Shown here in pieces: positions 5,815-12,642 of a stretch of 20,611 nt of DNA. The DNA is from Stenotrophomonas sp. (GTDB lineage: Bacteria > Pseudomonadota > Gammaproteobacteria > Xanthomonadales > Xanthomonadaceae): contig DQIG01000407.1 in assembly GCA_003525885.1 (NCBI GenBank), positions 629 to 21,239 on the forward strand. The letters are read 5' to 3'. Under the pieces are notes generated by a model. The model had not been told where the DNA came from. It was given only the letters and a program-made list of their open reading frames with translations, and did not search any database. The translations under genes were made by a program, and so were the position numbers. Within the stretch, counting starts at the first letter, position 1. Each line of letters opens with the position of its first letter.

Positions 5815-7224
5815 TCAGCTGGCGTAGTACAGCTGGTATTCCAGCGGGTGGGTGGCCGCGCGGAACTTGGTCACTTCCTGCATCTTCAGCGCGATGTAGC
5901 CGTCGATGAAGTCATCGCTCATCACGCCGCCGGCCTTCAGGAACTCGCGGTCCTTGTCCAGCGCTTCCAGCGCCTGGTCCAGCGAGGAGCAGACCTGCGG
6001 GATCAGCTTCTCTTCTTCCGGCGGCAGGTCGTACAGGTCCTTGTCGCTCGGTGCGCCCGGGTCGATCTGGTTCTTGATGCCGTCCAGGCCGGCCATCATC
6101 AGTGCGGTGAAGGTCAGGTAGCCGGACTGGATCGGGTCCGGGAAGCGCATTTCGATGCGGCGCGCCTTCGGGTTGGAGACCCACGGAATGCGGCACGATG
6201 CCGAACGGTTGCGGGCCGAGTAGGCCAGCATCACCGGCGCTTCGTAGCCCGGCACCAGGCGCTTGTAGCTGTTGGTGCCCGAGTTGGCGAAGGCATTGAT
6301 GGCCTTGGCGTGCTTGAAGATGCCGCCGATGTACCACAGCGCCAGCTGGCTCAGGCCGCCGTAGCCGTCACCGGAGAACAGGTTGGTGCCGCCCTTGGAC
6401 AGCGACTGGTGCACGTGCATGCCACTGCCGTTGTCGCCGACGATCGGCTTGGGCATGAAGGTGACGGTCTTGCCGTTGCGGTGCGCGACGTTCTTGATCA
6501 CGTACTTCATGCGCAGCAGTTCGTCGGCCTTCTGCACCAGGGTGCTGAACTTGGTGCCGATCTCGCACTGGCCGGCGGTGGCCACTTCGTGGTGCTGCAC
6601 TTCCACTTCGATGCCGACCTGTTCCAGGGTCTTGCACATCTCGGCGCGCAGGTCGTGCAGGGTGTCGGTCGGCGGGACGGGGAAGTAGCCGCCCTTCACG
6701 CCCGGACGGTAGCCGCTGTTGGCGCCGTCGTACTTGGCGCCGCTGTTCCACGCCGCTTCTTCCGAGTCGACCTGGAAGAAGGTGTGGCCCATTTCATTGG
6801 CGAAACGGACCGAGTCGAAGATGAAGAACTCCGGCTCCGGGCCGAAGAACGCGGTTTCGGCGATGCCGGAGGACTTCAGGTAGGCCTCGGCGCGCTTGGC
6901 GATGCCGCGCGGGCAGCGGCCGTACGGCTGCATGGTGGCCGGATCGAGGATGTCGCAGCTGATCACGATGGTCGGATCGGCGTAGAACGGGTCGACGTAG
7001 GCGCTGGCGGTATCCGGCAGCAGCACCATGTCCGATTCGGCGATGCCTTTCCAGCCGGCGATCGAGCTGCCATCGAACATCTTGCCTTCTTCGAACAGCG
7101 ACGGCTCGACGATGCTGACCGGGAAGGTCACGTGCTGCTCGACGCCACGCATGTCGACGAAACGCAGGTCGACGAACTCGATCTGGTTGTCCTTGATCAG
7201 CTTCTCAACGTTTTCCACGGACAT
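5815..7224 (-). CDS. glnA: Type I glutamine synthetase
   Basis: This 469-residue enzyme makes glutamine from glutamate, ammonia and ATP, the main entry of ammonium into metabolism. It has the expected GSI-beta length. Visible signatures include the FDGSSIAGWK loop near the N-terminus, GPEPEFFIFD, the ATP-binding KPIVGDNGSGMHVHQSL, and the adenylylation region NLYDLPPEE-like KDLYDLPPEEEK, whose Tyr is the usual GlnE target. Start is MSVENVEKLI at 7224 with GAGGT about 8 nt upstream; the longer frame to 7281 would begin inside the sigma-54 promoter and is rejected. It is followed by glnK and amtB on the same strand. Expression is expected to respond to nitrogen limitation through NtrC. Confidence 0.97.
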   Translation of the reverse strand: MSVENVEKLIKDNQIEFVDLRFVDMRGVEQHVTFPVSIVEPSLFEEGKMFDGSSIAGWKGIAESDMVLLPDTASAYVDPFYADPTIVISCDILDPATMQPYGRCPRGIAKRAEAYLKSSGIAETAFFGPEPEFFIFDSVRFANEMGHTFFQVDSEEAAWNSGAKYDGANSGYRPGVKGGYFPVPPTDTLHDLRAEMCKTLEQVGIEVEVQHHEVATAGQCEIGTKFSTLVQKADELLRMKYVIKNVAHRNGKTVTFMPKPIVGDNGSGMHVHQSLSKGGTNLFSGDGYGGLSQLALWYIGGIFKHAKAINAFANSGTNSYKRLVPGYEAPVMLAYSARNRSASCRIPWVSNPKARRIEMRFPDPIQSGYLTFTALMMAGLDGIKNQIDPGAPSDKDLYDLPPEEEKLIPQVCSSLDQALEALDKDREFLKAGGVMSDDFIDGYIALKMQEVTKFRAATHPLEYQLYYAS

Positions 7225-7264
7225 CGGTACGACCTCGGATGGGGATGAATGCCTGCTGAGGTAC

Positions 7265-7281
7265 AGCAACGACCGTGCCAA
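7265..7281 (-). promoter_or_regulatory. Sigma-54 (RpoN) -24/-12 promoter of glnA
   Basis: The minus strand reads TGGCACGGTCGTTGCT, a perfect match to the sigma-54 consensus TGGCACGNNNNTTGCW with correct GG-N10-GC spacing. The -12 end lies about 41 bp upstream of the glnA ATG, so the start of transcription would be near 7254. Open complex formation would need an activator such as NtrC. Confidence 0.92.
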
Positions 7282-7295
7282 CTTTTCGCTGACCG

Positions 7296-7308
7296 CAAGT
7301 CATTGATT
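7296..7308 (-). promoter_or_regulatory. IHF binding site between enhancer and glnA promoter
   Basis: The minus strand reads AATCAATGACTTG, fully matching the IHF consensus WATCAANNNNTTR. It lies between the sigma-54 element and the NtrC sites, where a DNA bend would bring activator and polymerase together. Confidence 0.7.
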
Positions 7309-7344
7309 TCAAAAAGGGCGCCCCGTGGCGGTGCAGAGCGGTGC

Positions 7345-7359
7345 GCACCAAACGGGTGC
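7345..7359. promoter_or_regulatory. NtrC enhancer site, proximal
   Basis: GCACC-AAACG-GGTGC matches the NtrC palindrome GCACC-N5-GGTGC exactly. It is about 65 bp upstream of the -24 element of glnA, in line with a sigma-54 enhancer. Confidence 0.85.
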
Positions 7360-7373
7360 ACCCACCATCAGAC

Positions 7374-7388
7374 GCACCCGATTGGTGC
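7374..7388. promoter_or_regulatory. NtrC enhancer site, distal
   Basis: GCACC-CGATT-GGTGC is a second exact NtrC palindrome, centred 29 bp from the first, close to three helical turns, so two dimers would sit on the same DNA face. It also lies only 60-74 bp upstream of the uppP start. Confidence 0.85.
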
Positions 7389-7447
7389 AGCAGGGATCGT
7401 CTATCCTCTCGACCTTCTTCCTTCCGCCGCGCGTGCACGCACCGTCC

Positions 7448-8242
7448 ATGTCCGACCTGCTCTCCGCCCTGCTGCTGGGCATCCTCGAAGGCTTGACCGA
7501 ATTCCTGCCGATCTCCAGCACCGGCCACCTGCTCATCGCCCAGCACTGGCTGGGTGCCCGCTCGGACTTCTTCAACATCGTCATCCAGGCCGGCGCGATC
7601 GTGGCGGTGGTGCTGGTGTTCCGGCAGCGCCTGCTGCAGCTGGCCACCGGCTTCAACCAGCGCGAGAACCGTGAGTACGTGTTCAAGCTGGGCGCCGCCT
7701 TCCTGGTCACCGCGGTGGTCGGGCTGGTGGTGCGCAAGGCCGGCTGGTCGCTGCCGGAGACGGTCAGCCCGGTGGCCTGGGCACTGATCATCGGTGGCGT
7801 CTGGATGCTGCTGGTGGAGGCCTACACCGCGCGCCTGCCTGATCGCGACCAGGTGACCTGGACGGTGGCGATCGGCGTGGGCCTGGCGCAGGTCGTGGCC
7901 GGCGTGTTCCCCGGCACCTCGCGCTCGGCCTCGGCGATCTTCCTGGCCATGCTGCTGGGACTGAGCCGTCGCGCCGCCGCCGCCGAGTTCGTGTTCCTGG
8001 TCGGCATTCCCACCATGTTCGCCGCCAGCGCCTACACCTTCCTGGAAATGGCCAAGGCCGGGCAGCTGGGCAGCGAGAACTGGACCGACGTGGGCGTGGC
8101 CTTCGTTGCCGCGGCCATCACCGGCTTCGTCGTAGTGAAGTGGCTGATGGGCTACATCAAGTCGCACAGGTTCACCGCCTTCGCCATCTACCGCATCGCG
8201 CTGGGCGCGGCGCTGCTGCTGTGGTTGCCGTCCGGCAGCTGA
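7448..8242 (+). CDS. uppP: Undecaprenyl-diphosphate phosphatase UppP/BacA
   Basis: This 264-residue inner-membrane enzyme removes a phosphate from undecaprenyl pyrophosphate, recycling the lipid carrier for peptidoglycan and other envelope polymers; extra copies give bacitracin resistance. The first signature EGLTEFLPISSTGHL (14-28) holds Glu14, Glu18, Ser24 and His27. The second, PGTSRSASAI (155-164), holds Arg159. About eight hydrophobic segments are present. The start is ATG 7448, matching the usual N-terminus; the longer frame to 7325 would run across the NtrC sites. It is divergent from glnA. A TATCCT hexamer at 7402-7407 is a possible -10, though no -35 has proper spacing. Confidence 0.95.
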   Translation: MSDLLSALLLGILEGLTEFLPISSTGHLLIAQHWLGARSDFFNIVIQAGAIVAVVLVFRQRLLQLATGFNQRENREYVFKLGAAFLVTAVVGLVVRKAGWSLPETVSPVAWALIIGGVWMLLVEAYTARLPDRDQVTWTVAIGVGLAQVVAGVFPGTSRSASAIFLAMLLGLSRRAAAAEFVFLVGIPTMFAASAYTFLEMAKAGQLGSENWTDVGVAFVAAAITGFVVVKWLMGYIKSHRFTAFAIYRIALGAALLLWLPSGS

Positions 8243-8315
8243 ACAGCGCCGGGGCACGGTAACCCCATTGCCGGCCCCACCCCGTTTCCCCCACGGTTCC
8301 CCAAGGAGAATCACC

Positions 8316-9140
8316 ATGAACCGCAAGCTCACCCTGCTCCTCCCGCTGGCCCTGATGGCCGCCTGCAGCCAGACCCCGGCCCCGGCCGGCAATGGCGGCG
8401 ACGACGTGGCCCCGGCCGCGGCCAAGGCAGCAGACCAGCAGACGCTGGCGCACCTGGATGCGCAGCGCCTGCAGAGCCAGCACTGGCTGCTGCAGCAGGC
8501 CACCGGCGCCGACGGCAAGCGCATCGACGCGCTGTTCGCCCGCGAAGACAAGCCGGTCACCCTGGACTTCGCTGATGGCCGCCTGTCGGTCAGCAACGCC
8601 TGCAACCACATGGGCGGCGGCTACACCCTGGCCGATGGCAAGCTGACGGTCAGTGCGATGGCCTCGACCCTGATGGCCTGCACCGACAAGGCGCTGATGG
8701 CGCTGGACGAAGCCGTGTCGAGCCGCCTGCAGGGCGAGCTGAAGGCCGAGCAGGATGCCGATGGCAAGCTGACCCTGACCAACGCCAAGGGCGACGTGCT
8801 GGTGTTCAACCCGGAGCCGACCGCTGAAACCCGCTACGGCGGTGCCGGCGAAACCGTGTTCCTGGAAGTGGCCGCCAAGACCGAGAAGTGCTCGCACCCG
8901 CTGATCCCGGACTACCAGTGCCTGCAGGTGCGCGAAGTGAAGTTCGACGACAAGGGCCTGAAGCAGGGTGAGCCGGGCAAGTTCGAGAACTTCTACGGCA
9001 ACATCGAGGGCTACACCCACGAAGACGGCGTGCGCAACGTGGTGCGCGTGAAGCGCTACGAAGTGAAGAACCCGCCGGCCGATGCGCCGTCGCAGGCGTA
9101 CGTGCTGGACATGGTGGTCGAGTCGGCCATCGAGAAGTGA
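8316..9140 (+). CDS. Lipoprotein with META (HslJ-like) domain and DUF4377 domain
   Basis: This 274-residue protein has a lipoprotein signal peptide (MNRKLTLLLPLALMAAC) with lipid-accepting Cys17, then an Ala/Pro/Gly-rich linker to about 40. A META domain spans about 50-168 with WLLQ, RIDALFAR, the conserved SNACNHMGGGY and STLMACTD cysteines (96, 122) and the closing GDVLVFNP strand. A DUF4377 module follows (about 178-270) with Cys192 and Cys202 and the NFYGNIEGYTHE-VVRVKRYEV core. META proteins such as E. coli HslJ are linked to heat or novobiocin tolerance, but the biochemical role here is unknown. AAGGAG lies upstream of the ATG at 8316. The next gene is a shorter paralogue of its META half. 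Confidence 0.88.
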   Translation: MNRKLTLLLPLALMAACSQTPAPAGNGGDDVAPAAAKAADQQTLAHLDAQRLQSQHWLLQQATGADGKRIDALFAREDKPVTLDFADGRLSVSNACNHMGGGYTLADGKLTVSAMASTLMACTDKALMALDEAVSSRLQGELKAEQDADGKLTLTNAKGDVLVFNPEPTAETRYGGAGETVFLEVAAKTEKCSHPLIPDYQCLQVREVKFDDKGLKQGEPGKFENFYGNIEGYTHEDGVRNVVRVKRYEVKNPPADAPSQAYVLDMVVESAIEK

Positions 9141-9141
9141 T

Positions 9142-9168
9142 GTAGAGCCGACTGTTGGTCGGCTGGCT
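9142..9168. repeat. Single GTAG-type palindrome
   Basis: GTAG followed by AGCCGAC (9146-9152), a 5-nt loop and GTCGGCT (9158-9164), immediately after the stop of the lipoprotein gene. It fits the SMAG (S. maltophilia GTAG) palindrome pattern of a GTAG-headed short hairpin. Confidence 0.7.
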
Positions 9169-9171
9169 CTT

Positions 9172-9203
9172 GAAGGGCGGCCGAAAGGCCGCCCTTCTTC
9201 GTT
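9172..9203 (+). terminator. Terminator of the META/DUF4377 lipoprotein gene
   Basis: An 11-bp stem GAAGGGCGGCC / GGCCGCCCTTC (9172-9182, 9187-9197) is closed by a GAAA tetraloop and followed by TTCGTT. It lies about 30 bp past the stop codon. Its core is repeated after the paralogous gene at 9772. Confidence 0.75.
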
Positions 9204-9209
9204 GACGTT

Positions 9210-9286
9210 GTAGCGCCGGCCGCTGGCCGGCTGCCACGTCCGGTTCCAGCAATACACGGAAGACGCCGGCCGGCGGCCGGCACTAC
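9210..9286. repeat. 77-bp inverted dimer of GTAG palindromes (SMAG-like), copy 1
   Basis: GTAG plus hairpin GCCGGCC-GCT-GGCCGGC (9210-9231) faces an inverted partner GCCGGCC-GGC-GGCCGGC ending CTAC (9265-9286), separated by 33 bp. This head-to-head dimer form is typical of SMAG elements in Stenotrophomonas. It lies between the two META genes and has a same-length second copy at 9805-9881. Confidence 0.8.
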
Positions 9287-9309
9287 CCGCATGCATCAGG
9301 GAGATCGGC

Positions 9310-9768
9310 ATGAAGCACGTCCCCGCCCTCATCATTGCCGCGCTGCTGGCCATGTCTACGGATGTGGCCGCTGCCAGCACGCCCACCACCGGGCAGCTCG
9401 AGGCACATCCGTGGCAACTGGCGCGCGCCACCAACGCGCAGGGCCGGCGCATTGACGCTTTGTTCGTGCGTGGTCGCCCCCCCTACACGCTGCGCTTCCA
9501 ACCCGGCTACATGAGCGAGTTGAACCTGTGCAACGAGTCAAGCAGCACCTATCACCTGCAAGGTGACCGGCTGATCCTGGAGGGCGGCATCATCACCACA
9601 GCCGCTTGCCTCCGGCCCGAGGTGGCCGAACAGGAACGTGTCGCCGGCTCGCTGGTGAATGCACGCGCAGAGATGACGCTTGCGCTGGATGAGCGTGGCC
9701 GCCTGCTGCTGCGCAATGCGCACGGCGATGTGCTGGTGTTCGCGCCGGTAGCCGGTACGGACGAATGA
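9310..9768 (+). CDS. Secreted META-domain protein (paralogue of the preceding lipoprotein)
   Basis: This 152-residue protein has a cleavable signal peptide (hydrophobic core to about 21, DVAAAS) and no lipobox, so it is probably periplasmic. The rest aligns with the META half of the preceding lipoprotein: HPWQLARATNAQGRRIDALFVR against HWLLQQATGADGKRIDALFAR, paired cysteines in ELNLCNES and TTAACLRP, and the ending RLLLRNAHGDVLVFAP. It lacks the DUF4377 module. The CNHMGGGY glycines are replaced by CNESSSTY, so the loop has diverged. GGGAG precedes the ATG. Function is unknown; META proteins are loosely tied to envelope stress. It looks like a product of local duplication. Confidence 0.82.
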   Translation: MKHVPALIIAALLAMSTDVAAASTPTTGQLEAHPWQLARATNAQGRRIDALFVRGRPPYTLRFQPGYMSELNLCNESSSTYHLQGDRLILEGGIITTAACLRPEVAEQERVAGSLVNARAEMTLALDERGRLLLRNAHGDVLVFAPVAGTDE

Positions 9769-9771
9769 AAA

Positions 9772-9797
9772 GGGCGGCCGCAGGGCCGCCCGTCTTC
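9772..9797 (+). terminator. Terminator of the second META gene
   Basis: The 8-bp stem GGGCGGCC / GGCCGCCC (9772-9779, 9784-9791) with a 4-nt loop is followed by GTCTTC, 3 bp after the stop codon. Its sequence nearly repeats the terminator at 9172-9203. Confidence 0.7.
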
Positions 9798-9804
9798 GCC
9801 AGCG

Positions 9805-9881
9805 GTAGAGCCGGCCGCTGGCCGGCTGCCACGGGCGAATGCAGCAACACACGGACGTGGCCGGCCAGCGACCGGCACGAC
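9805..9881. repeat. 77-bp inverted dimer of GTAG palindromes (SMAG-like), copy 2
   Basis: GTAG plus hairpin GCCGGCC-GCT-GGCCGGC (9805-9826) faces an inverted partner GCCGGCC-AGC-GACCGGC (9860-9881) with one stem mismatch and a degenerate GTCG end. Length equals copy 1, and the 33-bp spacers share TGCCACG, CAGCAA and ACACGGA blocks in register. It separates the convergent META and PEBP-like genes. Confidence 0.8.
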
Positions 9882-9894
9882 CCGTTATGCCGCC

Positions 9895-10506
9895 TCAACC
9901 CAGCGCCGGATTCAACGTGTAGGTGCCATGCAGTGCCGCTTCGGCCAGCACGTGGCCGTGCATGGCGCGGTAGGCGTCGGCAGCGGTGAAGCGCTGCGGC
10001 AGGTCCAGCGACGCTACGTCCAGCGCGAACACCCGGAAGAAATAGCGGTGCACGCGTTCGTCGTTGAACGGCGGGTACGGACCGTCGTAGCCCAGGTAGT
10101 CGCCGGCCATGTCCGGGTTGCCGGCGAACCAGCCGGTGAAGTCGTTCAGGCCCTGGCGGCTGCCGGCCGGGCCGGCGGGTGCGGGCTTGCCCTTCACCAC
10201 GAAGCCGTCGCTGCAGCTGCCGGCGGCGATCTCGTGCACCGAGGCCGGAATGTCGGCCATCACCCAATGCACGAAATCACAGCGGGGCTGGTCGCGCGGC
10301 ACTGTCATGTCGTTGCGCCCGACCGTTTCGGGCACGGTCGGCACATCCGGGTCCACGCACACCAGCAGGAACGAACGGGTGCCCTGCGGCACGTCGCTCC
10401 AGGCCAGGTGCGGGTTGCGATCAGGGGCGAAGCCGTTGGCATCGCCCGCGGCGAACTCACGGTTGATCGGCGTGCCGTTGCTCAGGCTGCGACTGGTCAG
10501 CTGCAT
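9895..10506 (-). CDS. YbhB/YbcL family Raf kinase inhibitor-like (PEBP) protein
   Basis: This 203-residue protein has the phosphatidylethanolamine-binding protein fold. Visible signatures are the PHLAWSDVPQGTRSFLLVCVDPDVP segment (the DPD.P ligand-pocket strand), the FVHWVMADIP strand, and GYDGPYPPFNDERVHRYFFRVFAL, equivalent to the family's GP.PP...HRY motif. No signal peptide is seen, so it is probably cytoplasmic. Bacterial members have no settled function. The ATG at 10506 follows GAGGAG. It begins 10 bp after the stop of the TPR-sulfotransferase gene on the same strand, so both are likely co-transcribed. Confidence 0.88.
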   Translation of the reverse strand: MQLTSRSLSNGTPINREFAAGDANGFAPDRNPHLAWSDVPQGTRSFLLVCVDPDVPTVPETVGRNDMTVPRDQPRCDFVHWVMADIPASVHEIAAGSCSDGFVVKGKPAPAGPAGSRQGLNDFTGWFAGNPDMAGDYLGYDGPYPPFNDERVHRYFFRVFALDVASLDLPQRFTAADAYRAMHGHVLAEAALHGTYTLNPALG

Positions 10507-10516
10507 CAGACTCTCC

Positions 10517-12586
10517 TCACTCTTCCGGATAACCCAGGCGCACCGCGATCGGGGTGAGCTTGGCGAAGGCGGCGCTCATCACGTCGCGGTAGTTGCGCCA
10601 GTGGCCCGGCGGGAAGCGCGGCGCGCCCAGCTGCGCGGCCGGCGGCATCGGCCGCTCGAACAGGCGGCCCAGCAGATCGGCCATCGCCTGCGGATCGTTG
10701 CCGATCTGGTCGATGCGCAGCAGCACCTGCGGGTACAGATCGTCCTCGTGCAGGGCGGCGACCTGGGCCAGCGCGCGCGCCAGCCATTCGCTGGCTTCGG
10801 CCAGCGAGGTCATTGCCAGCGGTGCGGCGGCACCGTAGGCCACCCAGTCCAGCAGCATGTCGCGCGGATCGCGCAGCACCACCAGCAGGCGGCCTTGCGG
10901 CAGCTGCGGGCGCAGTGCCCACAGCAGCGCGTTGTCCCACCACAGCAGCCAGTCGATGATCGCGTCGTCCTGCACGCCGCGCGACGGCAGCTGTTCGCGC
11001 CAGCGCTGCACCAGCCGCTCCGGGGTCAGTACGCCCGAGGCGAGGTCCTGCAGCGTGTGGTAGTTCTGGAAGGCGTCGTCGGGGGCGTTGGAGGTATAGC
11101 GGTCGCTGCGCAGCACCGGGCTGGCGGCGGCCAGGCCGGTCGCCACGCGCTCTACGCCCGAACCCGGCGCACCCCACAGGAAGATGGGGGCGGAGGTGGC
11201 ATCACCGTCGATCTCGCCCTTGTCCGGCCAGCTCGGTGGCGCCTTGGCCTGCGGCGGCAGCGGCAGGCGCTGCGAGGCCTGGTCGGCCTGCAGTGCCAGC
11301 CAGGTCTGCAGCGCATCTTCGTGCTGCCCGGCGCGGTCCTGGATCTCACCCAGCCAGGTGCGCAGGTCGGCGCGGTGGCCTTCCGGTGCCATGTCGATCA
11401 GCGCCTGAACGCGGGCGACCGCGGCGGCCGGATCGCGCTGCAGCAGGCCTTCGACCAGGCGGGTTTCGCCACTGACGCGGCCCGGCTCAAGGCTGACGAT
11501 GCGCTCGGCGATCGCTTCGGCCTGCGCGTGTTCGCCCACCATGTCGTGCAGGCGCAGGCGCGCTTCCAGCGCCGGCAGGTGGCCCGGCATCGCGTCCATC
11601 CAGCGCTCGACCGTGGCGGCGGCGGTGGCACTGCCGACCTCTTCCACCGCCAGGCGTGCCAGCCACAGGTCGTGTAGCTGCGGGTGCTGCTCCAGGGCGG
11701 CATCCAGGCGGGCGCGGGCCTCGTCTTCGCGGCCCAGGCGCTGCCAGGACATCAGCAGCAGCTGCAGCACGTCGCGGTCGTCAGGCAGCGACTCCAGCAG
11801 CGGCAGCAGGTGCTCCAGCGCCTGCAGCGGCTGGCCGCTGCGCAGCGCCAGTTCGCCGGCCAGGCGGCGCATCGATGGCGTATCCAGGCCCTGCTGCTGC
11901 AGCGCGATCTGCATCGCTTCGGCGGCGGCTTCCAGGTTGCCCTGGCGCATGGCCAGCTGCACCACCAGGCCATGCAACGAGGCGATGGTCGGGTTCAGTT
12001 CCAGCACGCGGCGGAACGCCTGCTCGGCGAAGGCCAGCATGTTCTTGCCCAGGTAGGCGAAGCCCAGTGCGTAGAGCACGCGGATGTCGTTGGGCTGGGC
12101 CTGGTTGGCGGCCGACAGCAGCGTCAGCGCGCGATCGGCATCGTCGCGGCGCAGCGCGATCATGCCGTCGATGGTCAGCAGTTCCGGGTGGTCCGGTTCG
12201 ACACGCGAGGCCAGGGTGGACAGGCGCTGCGCTTCATCGAAATCGTTGCGGCCGATCGCCAGGTGGGCCTGCATCAGGTACGCGGCGAATGCGTTCGGGT
12301 CCAGCCCGGTGGTGCGCGTCAGTGCTTCGCCGGCGCCGTCGAACTGGCGCAGGGCCAGCAGCAGGCCGGCGTGCTGCAGGTGCAGCTGGGCATTGTCCGG
12401 AGCCAGCTGCAGCGCCTGCTGCAGGGCCTCCATCGCGTCCTCGGCCTTGCCCTGCTGCTGCAGCGCAAGCGCCAGCCAGCGGTGGGCCTCGGCCTGGCCG
12501 GGTTCATCACGGGTCCACGCCTGGGCCAGCTGCACGGCCTGGTCGGCCTCGTTCTGGCGCAACGCTTGGATGATCTGGTCTTGCAT
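10517..12586 (-). CDS. TPR-repeat protein with C-terminal sulfotransferase domain
   Basis: This protein of 689 residues has TPR-like helical repeats over about 1-435 (AHRWLALALQQQGKAEDAMEAL and successors). A Pro/Lys linker leads to a sulfotransferase-like domain. The PAPS 5'-phosphosulfate loop is GAPGSGVERVATGL at about 472-484, and the 3'-phosphate site is VVLRDPRDMLLDW at about 569-581. Sulfotransferases move sulfate from PAPS to hydroxyls or amines; the acceptor is unknown. No cysteine is present in the whole protein. No signal peptide is seen. Start ATG 12586 is preferred over a TTG at 12607 because a TACAAT -10 box would place transcription start near the TTG. The neighbouring PEBP gene is 10 bp downstream. 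Confidence 0.85.
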   Translation of the reverse strand: MQDQIIQALRQNEADQAVQLAQAWTRDEPGQAEAHRWLALALQQQGKAEDAMEALQQALQLAPDNAQLHLQHAGLLLALRQFDGAGEALTRTTGLDPNAFAAYLMQAHLAIGRNDFDEAQRLSTLASRVEPDHPELLTIDGMIALRRDDADRALTLLSAANQAQPNDIRVLYALGFAYLGKNMLAFAEQAFRRVLELNPTIASLHGLVVQLAMRQGNLEAAAEAMQIALQQQGLDTPSMRRLAGELALRSGQPLQALEHLLPLLESLPDDRDVLQLLLMSWQRLGREDEARARLDAALEQHPQLHDLWLARLAVEEVGSATAAATVERWMDAMPGHLPALEARLRLHDMVGEHAQAEAIAERIVSLEPGRVSGETRLVEGLLQRDPAAAVARVQALIDMAPEGHRADLRTWLGEIQDRAGQHEDALQTWLALQADQASQRLPLPPQAKAPPSWPDKGEIDGDATSAPIFLWGAPGSGVERVATGLAAASPVLRSDRYTSNAPDDAFQNYHTLQDLASGVLTPERLVQRWREQLPSRGVQDDAIIDWLLWWDNALLWALRPQLPQGRLLVVLRDPRDMLLDWVAYGAAAPLAMTSLAEASEWLARALAQVAALHEDDLYPQVLLRIDQIGNDPQAMADLLGRLFERPMPPAAQLGAPRFPPGHWRNYRDVMSAAFAKLTPIAVRLGYPEE

Positions 12587-12613
12587 GGCGGTCCGGTTCA
12601 AGGGCAAACCCGC

Positions 12614-12619
12614 ATTGTA
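12614..12619 (-). promoter_or_regulatory. Candidate -10 box of the TPR-sulfotransferase gene
   Basis: The minus strand reads TACAAT, one mismatch from TATAAT, about 28 bp before the ATG. No convincing -35 hexamer is present. It lies in the short gap after the alpha/beta hydrolase gene. Confidence 0.4.
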
Positions 12620-12642
12620 GCGGCCTGCGCGCCCGTGCCGGT

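Noticed and set aside
7225..7281. N-terminal extension of GlnA beginning at 7281
   Set aside because: It would start inside the sigma-54 promoter; the normal MSVENVEKLI start has a good ribosome site.
8243..8315. Terminator after uppP
   Set aside because: GC-rich partial pairings (GGGGC...CCCC, GCCGG...CCGGC) overlap one another and no T-run follows.
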